Notes under the pieces: model-generated
Told to the model about the DNA's origin: nothing
The model's database searches: none
Seen by the model: only the letters and a program-made list of their open reading frames with translations
DNA from: Cristatella mucedo
Taxonomy: Eukaryota; Bryozoa; Phylactolaemata; Cristatellidae
Assembly: GCA_009760855.2 (NCBI GenBank)
Contig: WPIO01000049.1
Location: 1,807,501-1,855,000, forward strand
DNA: 47,500 bases
Direction: 5' to 3'
Shown: positions 20,438 through 47,500 of the stretch, piece after piece
Layout of the letters: each line of letters begins with the position of its first letter
Numbering within the stretch: position 1 is the first letter of the stretch
Program-made: the position numbers and the translations under genes

Positions 20438-21279
20438 CAGCGGTTTAAATTAACGCTTCAGTGCTCCGATCGTTGGCTGAGGACGGGCACTCGAAGGTGT
20501 CCGAGGCCACGTTGAGCAGTGACACATGGTAATCGTATTGCCTTGTCGAAACGTCAAAGCCTGGTCTGAGCCAATACCTATTGCATGAGTGAAATAATAG
20601 CTGCTCTGAAGACGCCTTTTTACTAGCCCATTAGTAGATTTACTCTTCCTGAGAGATATGCGTGTTCAAGCGGTGGCTGTAAGGATCGCTGTTCTAACGT
20701 TGAGCAGCGATCCTTTCAGCACAAGCTTTCATGGCCGCTCGCTTGCCAAATCCAGATCCCCCCTCCGAAGTGGATGAGTGGAGACGCATAATTTCGCGCC
20801 AAAATTTACCACCGAAATGCCTTCTTGCTACGCTCGATATCTCGTCTAGGCCATTGAATGTCGTTGAGCCGTTGAATATTCACGCGGCTACGGGCAGCAA
20901 GTGACTCGGAAGAGGCGACTCTTTTTCCAAACTCAAATACCGCAGACACATTCGTTCAGAGGGCGACCCAAAACGTTTAGTGACAGTAGCGGCATGAGAT
21001 CAAACGGCGGAAAGGGGGCGAGGTCGTGGGGGGAGACGAGCTCCGGGAATGGGCAGGGGGTGTGGGCAACGCCCTCCTTTAAGCCTGGCGGAGGGGGCGT
21101 GGTCGGACTGCATCAACTCGAGCTTAAGCCGTTCTAAGCGCTCTTGAAAAGCACGCGGCGCCCGACGAGGAGGCAAACGATGAGCCGTGCAACACGCGGC
21201 CCTTATTCTGGAGCCCTTAGCAGGACGGGGGGAGGGGCTAGCTAGCCGTGTATATATATATATATATACACACACACAC

Positions 21280-21316
<37 letters not shown>

Positions 21317-22771
21317 GCTCGCTCACCTCGCGACGTTCGCTCCGCCGAGAATGCTTCCTCTAGCCCTGCCCTCGCTCGGGGAAAGTTCAAGGGCAGCTCA
21401 AGCCGTGCAGAGAGCAGCTTCGGAGGCGCTTGCGGGCGCAGCGGTTCCCCACAGAGAGGCAGTGACTGTCGTTTAGCTTTAAAGTTTGGGGCGCGCCAGA
21501 GCGAGCGCCTTGAGCTTGTATCGTCAAAAGTCGAGTTACTCATGCAATCAATTCATGCTATACCTACGTACAAGGTCGCTGTCAAATTAAAAAAAAACCT
21601 TTTGCAAACTCTTTGCCAAATTTACGAAGCAAACACCCCCAAATTTATCGCGGTATAGCAAGAAGGAATGAAAATTGCATAGCTAATGGGGAGTTGAACC
21701 TAGGACTCTACAAACTAACGGTGGTAGGCAAGCCGATTCATCCTTTCCGGCCTGCAATTACAGAAAAGCAAGAGTGGCTTCGTGTTAGGATTTTTGAGAG
21801 TTCACACAGGTGCCGGATTAAAGTCAGCCGCACGAAAGAGAGCTTGCAAGCCTCCCGATAATGCGCCCTGGACCGAACGATCGTATCAACCATGTGTAAC
21901 AAAGGGAACTCACTCAGACATCCACGGCTGCTAGAAGGAAGGATGGATCACCTTCAGTGCTACTCTTTCTACGCCTTCATGCAGGAGTACTGCAGTGCGT
22001 CTCACGGGAAGCACGAGCGAAACCCAATCATCATATCAAAAGGAGAGCACCTTCATTCCTCCGGCGGATTTTTTTAAAATTAGCTCCTGGCCTATTAGAC
22101 TAAGATGGAGATAAAGTAAGAGGTAGCAGTAATCTATAATGAAAAAAACTTTCCAGATTTACAAAGACCTAGACACTCCACGGGAAATTCGTTGCTCTAG
22201 GAAGAAAGGATACGCCATGTCATTCTCAGGAATTTAAACAAGAACCTCAGTGGCACGAATATACTCATTTCGATCGACACAAAATAGACACGAGTGCAGC
22301 CTGGCGATGGCGTCGTAATGCTAGATCCAAGGAGTAACTTTGAGCCGAACCGGTGATCGCATGATTAAAACCGGACACATGATCAAAACCTCGAGGTAAA
22401 AGAGAGGCAGCCTTAGGCAAAAGTCGACCCAGATCAGCTCCCAAAGAAATAGCACAAACATAATAACACAATGAGCGTTTCCAAAAAGAACGGGAGAAGC
22501 AAGCAAACAATCTGACAATCTATCACGATAGTCAAATACTTTCACTGAGATGGCTTGTATTATGATGATTTTACCAACACAATTACAGAAATAAATTGCT
22601 ACGCCTTCAGGCATGCATAATTCATCAAAGGATGAGATCCGATTACCTCAGAGAGGTCTTTAGGCATATACACACATGGTATGTAAAAACGGAATCCCAA
22701 GACCCCAGAAGCTCGCCACTTGTCGGGTCATCAGCCATACAAAAGCAGTACAAAAGCCTAGAGAGCAGGCA
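20438..22771. other. Intergenic region between the Ig-type gene and PRMT9
   Basis: It holds the 3' UTR of the Ig gene at its start, a TA/CA microsatellite at 21249-21316, and nothing else I can identify. The two genes converge here. Confidence 0.6.
21249..21316. repeat. TA/CA compound microsatellite
   Basis: TA, then CA, then TA units. Confidence 0.93.
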
Positions 22772-22781
22772 GGCGAGAGAG

Positions 22782-22828
<47 letters not shown>

Positions 22829-22830
22829 GA
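22772..22830. repeat. GA microsatellite downstream of PRMT9
   Basis: A GA run of about 35 bases ending in a few CAGA units. Confidence 0.92.
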
Positions 22831-22977
22831 GCAGCCATGTGTTCTCGATGGCCGACCAGGCCACCGTCTGATACAGAAAGGAGTGCAAAGAATTCAAAGC
22901 GACGGTGCCCGACTGTGCGTGCAGAGCATGCCGTGCAGCGCTGCATGCTCTGCACGTCAGACGAAGCGGACCGATCG

Positions 22978-39890
<16,913 letters not shown>

Positions 39891-41172
39891 CTCGACTTTG
39901 CGCTTGTCCCACTGGCGCCGCGACCTGCGCGAAGCAGAGAGTTGGCGCGCACGCGCGCGCGCCAGCCGGATCAACGGCGTAGCAGGTGAGAATGGACCGG
40001 GCGAACGCAGCGTTAGTTGCCGAATCCGCCGCCGCCGCACAACGACTCGACGAAGAACAGCCAAAGCGGCGCACTGTGTCGAAAGCTTCTAGCAGCTAGC
40101 TTTTCGAGCGCCGACGGTCTCGGCGGGAGTCTCAATTTACGGTGTGTCGCGGCCGTGCATGCAGCCGCCAGCCGCAGCTATTAAAGGGCAGGCCGGCCGG
40201 CTGGCCGTTCGTCCCTCGATCTGCCGACTTGACGCTCCCAGAGGCCGAGCGACAGCGGCCGAAGCGCAAGCCCAGCGGCGACCGCCGACGGCGCTACGCG
40301 GCAAGTGGAAGGCCTCGCAGGGGCAGTTGGGCTTGGGCGCTTACTGTTCGCTTGGGCGCTCACCAAGATCAGGCGGCGGACCGTCGCGAAGCACCGGGAG
40401 CGAACAAGGCCGGAAGCACGCTGAACCCTTTTCGTGCCTCCCGCCGCGCCGAGCCGGCGGAAGTAGGTCTCTTCCGGAAATAGGCCGCCGCCGGCTGCGC
40501 TCGCGCGGTGGAGATTTAACTGGCCGCGGCCTCGCGATTACCATCCCTTCGGTCGGTTAGGCATGGATTGCCCGTACGCTCACTCTTCTAAAAGCTTCCG
40601 GCGACCCGATATTCCAGTGCGCGAAGTGTGCGTAGTCGCGCGATACCCCGCGGCCGTCGTTTCTGACGATTCGCACGAAAGCCGATTGACGAATTCGCCG
40701 CTTCGCCGTCGGCAGCAGCGCTCGTCTTCCCTCTGCGATTGCCCGCGACCGTTTCGTAATAGCGAGCGCTTATAGCCAGCGCTGCGCGGCCTCGCAGCGT
40801 AGATACGACTGTCCCAGCGGCGCCGTGAGAAAAGTGCTCGGGTTACGTCCCGGCCTCAACGACCGCAGCGACCGACCGCGCTCGCGTGCAGCGAGCGGAC
40901 TGGAGCTCGCTGTTCGAGCCGCGAATGCTCGCCGCTTCCGCTACCAGACGCATTGTCGATTAGTCAAAAGTGCCGCCGCGCGCCGACGGCCGCTTCTCGC
41001 TTGCGTTTCCTGCAATTCCAGCGATCGTGGCGCGGCGCCACCGACTCAACCGAGCCCGTCGCTCGGCCGCGCATTCTTTCGCACGGCTGCGTCTACGTGG
41101 CGCCCGAAAAAAACGCGCCGCAGTCCTTAGAACGACAGAAGGATGTGTCGCGTGTGTCCGCAGCATTTGAAC

Positions 41173-41483
41173 TGTAGTTTGGTTCGCACATCAGAGAGCC
41201 AGCCGATGAATAGCGCCAACGGTTTATTGCACAAGGCGCGGAGCAGCAAGACGCACGACTGCCTTCGCCCCCTTCTCACACTCGAGTCTCCTCGACTGCC
41301 CGGCTGTCCCTTGGCCGACCCCGATGGCGAATCCACCATCCGTTCACCGGTGGGTTATCGGCCTGCGTCAACGCCTCATTAGAAGCTGACACAACAGCTG
41401 TGCACAGGCCCCTCTCGAGTATGCTCCCACCAGCTGTTGAGGAAAGGAGCGGTATCAGCCCGCATGCATGCAATCGAACTACA
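41173..41483 (-). repeat. Diverged LTR related to the gypsy-type element
   Basis: Starts TGTAGTTTGGTTCGCACATC and ends CTACA, with shared blocks such as GAGAGCCAGCCGATG and GGCGAATCCACCATC. Flanks TGAAC and CGAAC match at four of five bases, which would suit a solo LTR. However, the sequence after 41483 also resembles the element's polypurine region, so a truncated element is possible. Confidence 0.75.
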
Positions 41484-41689
41484 CGAACCCCTCTCCATGG
41501 ACGTCAGTGGCGTGAGCCCGGCCAGCTCTTCAATTTAGACAAACGTAGCAAGCAAGGACCGTCGCTGTGCCTGCGGCCGCATCTCTCCGCTTGACTAACT
41601 AATATCTATTCTGGACAGACTTTCGAGTCTTCCGTGCGTCATGGCTGCCAGCTCTTCGTCGTCTGGCCCAATCCTGCAAGCCTTAGCTC

Positions 41690-41800
41690 GGCGGCGACGG
41701 GCAGGATCGCCCACCGCAGGAATCGAACCCGCGACCTCGGGACTGGCGAGGTCGTGAAAAGCAACAGCCTTACCTAGCTAGTGTGCCGTCTCGGCTCGTC
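41690..41800 (-). mobile_element. SINE family 2 head
   Basis: Minus: TAGGTAAGGCTGTTGCTTTT, then box B GGGTTCGATTCC and GCGGTGGGCGATCC; the 3' half is missing. Confidence 0.65.
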
Positions 41801-41904
41801 CTGCTAAATGTTAACGTCATGCTAAATGCTGCGTGATATGAAGCTAGATGAGGTCTGTTGGCTTACGAATGCTAACCGAAAGACGATCCTTGGATGATCT
41901 TTAA

Positions 41905-42560
41905 TAATAATTATTATTATACATTCTAAGGAAGTGCCCTCAGAGAACTCAATCTATTTCCAGGCACTTTGCATTTGCTGCAAAGGAAAGCGCGATCGAA
42001 TGTTTAGTGGAAAGAAGTGGCCGCCCGGTGTCGCTGGAGTTATGTTTGTCCGTTCGCGTCAATACTCTGGAGTCTTCCGCAGAGTTTCGACATAAATCCT
42101 CGAAGCACAGTGCCAGTGATGCTCAGGCGAGATGAGAGGTGCTCGAGAAGGACTTGGGATCGATAGTCTTCGTGCCACCTGATTTTATGAAACGAATCAT
42201 TTAGCAATACCTCGTACGAATCACAAATCCTTTGGTGACCACGCCTGCAGTTCGCATGCTTCCAAAGTCTGGAGTTGTAGCTCTGGTTTGGCGAAGTGGC
42301 TAAGGCGTACCGAGGTAACAGTGAGAGCATCTGCTGTCCGAAATCGTGGGCTCGAATCCAGTGGCATATGTGAAGCGCCTAAATAGAAATTAAGTTCTCT
42401 TAGGGCGCTATGCAAATGAATTATATTATATTAACTCACTCCCGAATGGCGCCACGACATAGCCCGAGTTGACGACATTTAAAAAGAAGCTAAAAGGCAG
42501 CTGTTGTTTACGGCATTCGGTGGTCCTTGTGATTCTGTCCTTTATGTGCTTCCGGTGTCG
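41905..42560. mobile_element. Composite of L2 pieces in opposite orientations with a nested SINE
   Basis: An L2 tail on the minus strand (41905-42010) is followed by an internal RT-region piece, also minus (42040-42165), with the middle missing. From 42190 a C-terminal L2 piece lies on plus, split at about 42273 by a SINE and resuming at 42434 (ACTCACTCCC). This implies several insertions and a deletion. Confidence 0.75.
42280..42432 (+). mobile_element. tRNA-derived SINE, family 1, nested in L2
   Basis: Head CTCTGGTTTGGCGAAGTGGC, box B-like GGGCTCGAATCCA, tail GAAGCGCCTAAATAGAAATT to GGGCGCTATGCAAATGAAT. It splits an L2 fragment. Confidence 0.82.
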
Positions 42561-42879
42561 GAAGGCTTGCTAAGTGAAATCTCCGAGCTGCTCAGCTGCT
42601 CTTACGGCTGCTGCGCAGAATCCGAATTCGGCACTTATTTTTTCGGATCGCGTAAATACCCGTAGCGAGGAGCCGACTAAATAATAGCGGACGAATTAAG
42701 CTGGCTTTCTTAATTATAACAAAAATCGATCCGCGATTAGAAATTTGCAGGCGCACTAGGAGAGCCGAATAGTTGATTCGCACTTTGCATACGCTGGAAA
42801 GGAGGAATGCCAACGGGTTAGTGATAATATGCACAGTGGCGGTTCGCGAGAGCAGACGAAGAACGCAAGGAGCAAGGAG

Positions 42880-44090
42880 CACGCGCTGCCTGCGCTCGCT
42901 CTCGCTGCGCCCACGTGGGTTTTTAGCTGTCGCCGCCTGTCGCCGAACGCCCAGCTTGACCCGCGAGCTAAACGCAAGTCAGACGGCTGTCTGTCTATCT
43001 ATCTATCTATACACTTACATCTACGTAGCAGCACCGGGACAGCTCGGCGGGTCGGCCTCGAGAGCGGCGCCGGCGCGATCGCCTGCCGCCGCGTCGCGCG
43101 CCTAGGCTGCGCCTCCGCTGCCGCCGGGACGCGCGGATAAGATCCGCGCTGGCGGAGCTGACGAGTTCGCGCCGCCGGCGGAGCTGACTTTGCGAGCAAC
43201 GAACAGACGAGCGCGGAGCTGTTCGTTGCCGCAAAATCGGCGCCGCTCGGAGAGCGCGGCCGCTAAACGGGCGCCGCCTGCCGCCTTGGCCGTCCCCCGC
43301 CGCTCGTCGGAGTTCGCTGAACCCGCACGGCTCACGCCGAGGTTCGCGAAGCGCGCCGCGGCGTCGCGGCGGCACCGCACGGCTCGAAAGCGCGGCGCTT
43401 GGCTGCCGATGAGCGACCGACCGTTCGCGCCCGCGCTCTCCTCGATTCCTCTTCGCCACCGGAAGAAGAATACGCACACGATTTGCGACCGGGCCGAGCG
43501 GCCGGCCAGCAGGAGAAGCGAAGTCCCGCGGGCGTCGCCGAGAGCTGATCGGCGAGCCGCCATTATATAGCGGCCTCTCTGCGAGATCGCCAGCGCTCGC
43601 CGTGCGCGTGCGGTAAGAGGATTAACGATATGCGCGACACCGCCGCGCCTTGGCTGCCACTGCGGCAGGGGGTGGGGTTGGGAGAGGAGCGCGGGAGGAT
43701 GTCGATCGAGCGGCGGGGAGCGGGGCGCGACGCGAAGAAGCTGCGACCGCGGCGTCCGGGCTGGTCGCGTCGCTGCGCGACCGGGCGGCGGCGCCGGTCG
43801 ACGTCGGTCTGGCGCCGCGGCTGACGGAGCCGCCGGCAGCCAGCGGAGAAGCAGCCTGATCTCGCAGAGTCTCGCAGAGTCTCGCAGAGCCGCAGTGCAA
43901 GGGAAGCGTACGTATCCTCGGGACCCAACGCGGCGGGCGCGCGGCGTCGTCGCGCGAAAGCGGCCAGGCGTGGCGGCCGCCGTCGCCGCCGAGAGAGTCA
44001 CGACGACGACGCCGTAGCTTTGGCCAGCTCGAGCTACGTGCGTGCGCGCATTCCTTTCAGGGCCGACCGCGAGGGGCGGGTCTGGAGTGA
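42880..44090. other. Second CpG-rich block, no gene assigned
   Basis: Very GC-rich with long arginine/alanine-rich open frames on both strands and a TATATA sequence at 43564-43570. It could be a promoter region of an unseen gene; nothing in it is recognisable as protein coding. Confidence 0.4.
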
Positions 44091-44309
44091 CGCCTGAGAG
44101 CGTGGTGGCCGGCGGAGCGGTGTCCTGAAGCAGTTAGTAGCTGGTGCTCGCGCGCAAGAAGCGGCCGCCCGGCGTCGCTGGAATTAGCTTTTCGCCAAAA
44201 AGAGGCTTTCTGCAGACTGCGAGCAGCGTACAGTCTAGAGTAGCTCGTAGAGTAGAGTTTCCCGCGAAGGCGACCCTCGTTGCGGCCGTCAAATCAGCTT
44301 CGAAACACG

Positions 44310-44640
44310 TAATTAGCTATCTTTTGTAGCTCAGGGTTTAGTAATTAATGGTTGCATGTTTTGGGGTCTGCGGCTTACGGTGTACCGGTTAGATTTTTGC
44401 ATTTTTTTGGGTTTGAGTATTTTGATTTACACTTTAGGTCTTAGGGTTTAGTAATCAGGTATTAGAGAGAAACTCTAAACGGAAAAGATCTAAAAGCGCG
44501 GTCATTTAGCGTAAATATATAAACACTTGTAAATATATAAACACACATAACCGCTGGCGACCGCGCTGAACAGATCTGCTATGGCACCGCGCCCATAGCA
44601 GATCTGACGTTGCTGCATGAGTAGACGACGCCGTATTAGC
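44310..44640. mobile_element. MITE-like element, copy 3 (left end degraded)
   Basis: Middle and right part match copy 2 closely (TTAGGTATTAGAGAGAAACT against TCAGGTATTAGAGAGAAACT). The right end is CCGTATTAGC. The terminal hairpin here has perfect 14-bp arms, CAGATCTGCTATGG/CCATAGCAGATCTG (44571-44584 and 44593-44606). The left end may extend to about 44180. Confidence 0.6.
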
Positions 44641-44689
44641 CGCGACAGACACAACGGCCTCCGGGCGTCGAGGTCAGCGGAGAGGCTGA

Positions 44690-44932
44690 AGCGGAGGCAC
44701 GAAGCCGCGGTCAGCGGAGAGGATCGGCACGAAGCCGCGGTCAGCGGAGAGGATCGGCACGAAGCCGCGGTCAGCGGAGAGGATCGGCACGAAGCCGCGA
44801 AGCCGCGGTCAGCGGAGAGGATCGGCACGAAGCCGCGGTCAGCGGAGAGGATCGGCACGAAGCCGCGGTCAGCGGAGAGGATCGGCACGAAGCCGCGGTC
44901 AGCGGAGAGGATCGGCACGAAGCCGCGTTCTC
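44690..44932. repeat. 30-bp minisatellite
   Basis: About eight near-identical 30-bp units containing CACGAAGCCGCGGTCAGCGG, one with an extra 9 bases. Since 30 is a multiple of 3, both strands read open as decapeptide repeats; this alone does not show coding. Confidence 0.9.
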
Positions 44933-45324
44933 TCATGGGGAAACCACGGAGCCGCAATTCGGCAATGTAGTATGTAGGCTAGTCGTTCCTTCGCGTTTGT
45001 TAGGCGTGAGAAATTTCATCGTTGATCGATTGGTTGTTGGAGCCGCGAATGGGAATCCGCCGGGCTTTAACAGAGACTCCGCGGTACATATATATGCGCT
45101 CGAACGCATCATTCGGTCACGCATTAGGCCCGGTTCGCGCGCGGTCGAGTACCACGCAAGTACTCGTTCAGCTCGCTGTCGCTCTATAGCTCTAGCGTAT
45201 CAAAATCTAGCCGTGCGGCTCACACGAACGCTTTGGGCTCAGTGGAGGTATTTTGACCTTTTGGCCCAAGGTCAAACTGACACGAGGTCCTGGCGAAGTA
45301 CTATTGCTCGATTTGCATTCGATA

Positions 45325-45325
<1 letters not shown>

Positions 45326-45422
<97 letters not shown>
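45326..45422. repeat. GA microsatellite
   Basis: About 48 GA units, uninterrupted. Confidence 0.97.
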
Positions 45423-45423
<1 letters not shown>

Positions 45424-45559
45424 CTCTCTGGCATTAGAAACTGTCGAGCGGTGACCGCGTGGCCTCATTTGCTCAAGACTTACGCTGCCACTTTTGAGTC
45501 CCTCTGACAAATCAATATCGGCCATTTTCATTGATGACTCACGATTAGCGTTTTATTTG

Positions 45560-45635
45560 GCAGCGTGTTTCCCAGCGCCTGGATTGAGATAAAGCTCTCT
45601 TAAAACGCTATATGCAAGACTTGTAATTGTGTAGA
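45560..45635 (+). mobile_element. L2/SINE tail fragment
   Basis: AGCGCCTGGATTGAGATAAA, then CTCTCTTAAAACGCTATATGC: tail similarity only; the body is not recognisable. Confidence 0.4.
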
Positions 45636-46369
45636 AATGAGCACGAACGTACGCTGACAGCGACCAAATGCTGTGGCACCACGAGGGCCCAATCAATTCG
45701 CTTTCATAATCTGAAATCGCACCATCATTTTAACTCAAATACTGGACAGTTTAAGAGCTGAAAATAGCCGCACACGATCTGGAAAACTCAAGTGTAAAAC
45801 AATCGCTCCGTGTCGGCTGGAAAAACTGCTGCAATTTGGAAAGCATCAAACTGGCAAGCATAGACTTTTGAGTTCCTCGTCACTCTCTGCAAATATTATG
45901 GAGGCTGTAGTCACTGGTTGTTGTGTACTTGGTCGTCTGTCAGCTCGTGACTCGTTATGCCACCATTCAGAGTGGACAGCTGCTCGCTCAAAAGTAGCTG
46001 CGCGTAGCTCCAAGAAGAAGTGGATATATTTTGCCCTTGTCGCTTAGCCATTTTTAAAACAGAATACACTGCGTGCGAACGCCAATATCTCGCTTCGCCG
46101 CCCTAACGCCACTATCTACAGCTACAGCTTCAAAGACAAACTAAGGCCTCTGCTCAGGTCTGGAGTGGTTCTCAGAGAACTACACTCGAGGCGAGCATAA
46201 CTAACGTACACTATGAGGTTCTCCGGAGACATGACATTTGGCGTTCGATGTCGTAGTCCACTAAGTGGAATCACAAATAGTGACGAGGCAGCAGGATTGT
46301 ATCCCAACAAAGTCGGCACGTACGAAGCTAGGCCGTACACCTACAGTATGCTCACGAACATAGGTCTTA

Positions 46370-46945
46370 ATAAAAATAATAATAATGCACTTGATAAAGC
46401 GCCCTCAGAGAACTCAATCTCTTTCTAGGCGCTTTACATTAGTAGCAAAGGGAAATGCAATTGAATGGTGAATAGTATCATGCTTGATAAACAACATGAA
46501 TAGCATGGTTGGGGGTGATATGCACAGGGTCAGCATGCAAATGTGGTTAGTGGCAGCATGTACAGTGTCAGCACGCATAAGCACATCAAGGACGAATCAC
46601 AGGCACCCACTAAATGCTGTCATAAATAGGTGTGTTTTTAAGTTCTTTTTAAATGTGGTCAAGTCAGGGGATGTTCTGACACAAGTCGGGAGTGAGTTCC
46701 AGGCTTTGGGAGCATACGAACTAAATGCATGGTCTCCAAAGGATTTGAGGTTTTGTACGAGGTATTTGTAAACTGTTGGATTCCGAAAAGCGGGTGGTGC
46801 GATGCTTAGCCTGGTGGGGGAGTAGATCTGAGAGATAGGCTGGAGCCAAAGAATGAAGGGACCTAAAAGTGAGCGACAAGACCTTGAAGTCAATCCGTTG
46901 CTTGACTGATAGCTAGTGCAGGTCGGCGAGAAGTGATGTGATGTG
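46370..46945 (-). mobile_element. L2-like LINE 3' fragment
   Basis: C-terminal coding remnants (46893-46597) with LKSFGDHAFSSYAPKAWN, then the 3' UTR, hairpin tail and AATAAT run at the low-coordinate end. Confidence 0.88.
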
Positions 46946-47059
46946 GAAACAACTACCCAAGGGGGGGACTTAGCCTAAGCGTTAGGTGCTTGAACTTCAC
47001 AACCTGCCCCGTCAAGGTTAAATAAATAAATAAATACTAGCTGAGTTAACAGCCTCTTT

Positions 47060-47205
47060 TTTATAGCGACGGAAGAGCCTTTACGGCTATCACCACCGCT
47101 TGCAGTGGCGATAAAGGATCGCCCACCGCAGGATTCGAACCCATGTCCTTGGGGCAGAGGTAGTGAAAAGCAACCGCCTTACCTAGTGAGCCATTACGGT
47201 GGTTG
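47060..47205 (-). mobile_element. tRNA-derived SINE, family 2 (best copy)
   Basis: On minus: box A TGGCTCACTAGG, box B GGGTTCGAATCC (perfect match to the Pol III consensus), then a body GCGGTGGGCGATCC and end GTGGTGATAGCCGTAAAGGC. No L2-type tail, so it is a separate family. Confidence 0.82.
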
Positions 47206-47500
47206 TGGGTTTCAGTCCTACCGACATCAAAGAATCCTGAACCACCCGTTGCAAGCTGGGTAAATAAATTAACAGCAAATAAATAATAATAATAGCTATT
47301 AGGTAATAGCTGTAAAGACTCTTCAGCCACAATGAAAATGAAACTGTTAGATCAAACCAACCTCCACTTTAAACGCACGAGCATACATACATATGCACAC
47401 ACCTCCTAAGTAATTCCGTTCGATCCGGGCTTAAAAAAAAACTAGCGAACATGGGTAGACATAGCAGTGTAGGTCAACTATCTCTAGCCAGTATATAAAA

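Larger units (their letters stand above)
44933..46369. other. No gene recognised
   Basis: Apart from the GA run at 45326-45422 and a short L2/SINE tail at 45560-45635, no feature is identifiable. Confidence 0.55.

Noticed and set aside
21660-21790. tRNA-like box B (AGGTTCAACTCCC on minus) suggesting another SINE
   Set aside because: Only one copy in the window and no clear box A, so not enough to call.
43558-43620. TATA box plus splice donor (CGGTAAGA at 43611) as a promoter and first exon
   Set aside because: The implied exon would be under 20 bases and no downstream exon is visible; the TATA motif is equally good on both strands.
43102-44001. A 300-codon minus-strand open frame in a GC-rich block
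   Set aside because: Arginine-, alanine- and proline-rich with no domain; similar open frames exist on the other strand. Explained by few stops in GC-rich DNA.
44330-44470. TTTAGGG-like motifs suggesting interstitial telomere repeats
   Set aside because: The motifs are irregular and belong to the middle of a MITE family seen at three places.

Overview
The window is nuclear DNA from an animal, most likely an invertebrate. Evidence: a 12-exon GT-AG spliced gene for the animal-type arginine methyltransferase PRMT9, a probable immunoglobulin-domain membrane protein gene, L2-like non-LTR retrotransposons, tRNA-derived SINEs, a Ty3/gypsy-type LTR retrotransposon, MITE-like repeats and many microsatellites. 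Nothing in it looks prokaryotic. I cannot name the species or phylum from the sequence.

Layout. Positions 1-9150 are repeat-rich intergenic DNA: L2 relics, a second LINE-like family, SINEs, a MITE and a 17-bp minisatellite. Positions 9152-13695 hold one LTR retrotransposon on the minus strand (LTRs about 1.2% different, perfect 5-bp target duplication GGAAG, gag, protease, RT, RNase H, integrase). It has one single-base break in pol and a very clear -1 ribosomal frameshift signal at the gag end. A MITE (13749-14166), a SINE and two L2 copies follow to 17600. Positions 18609-20437 (plus) hold a likely two-exon gene for a small Ig-domain, single-pass membrane protein. Positions 22978-39890 (minus) hold the complete PRMT9 coding region, 883 codons in 12 exons. 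Every junction was checked for GT-AG and phase, and the exons join without a stop. Its introns carry L2, SINE and microsatellite insertions, including a 550-bp GGA/GAC array. The gene starts next to a CpG-rich stretch (about 39.6-41.1 kb). Beyond it lie an LTR relic of a relative of the gypsy element (41173-41483), a composite of L2 pieces and a SINE, a second CpG-rich block (42.9-44.1 kb), another MITE copy, a 30-bp minisatellite, a GA tract, a further L2 copy and a SINE.

How the parts relate. PRMT9 is the only clearly complete host gene. The L2 family and SINE family 1 share the same roughly 45-base 3' end, which folds as a hairpin and shows paired base changes between copies. This suggests the SINE is moved by the L2 machinery. 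The most unusual signals are the A-AAA-AAC slippery site plus 11-bp hairpin in the gypsy element, the covarying L2/SINE tail hairpin, and a MITE family with long inverted ends. I saw no evidence of a wholly new protein system.
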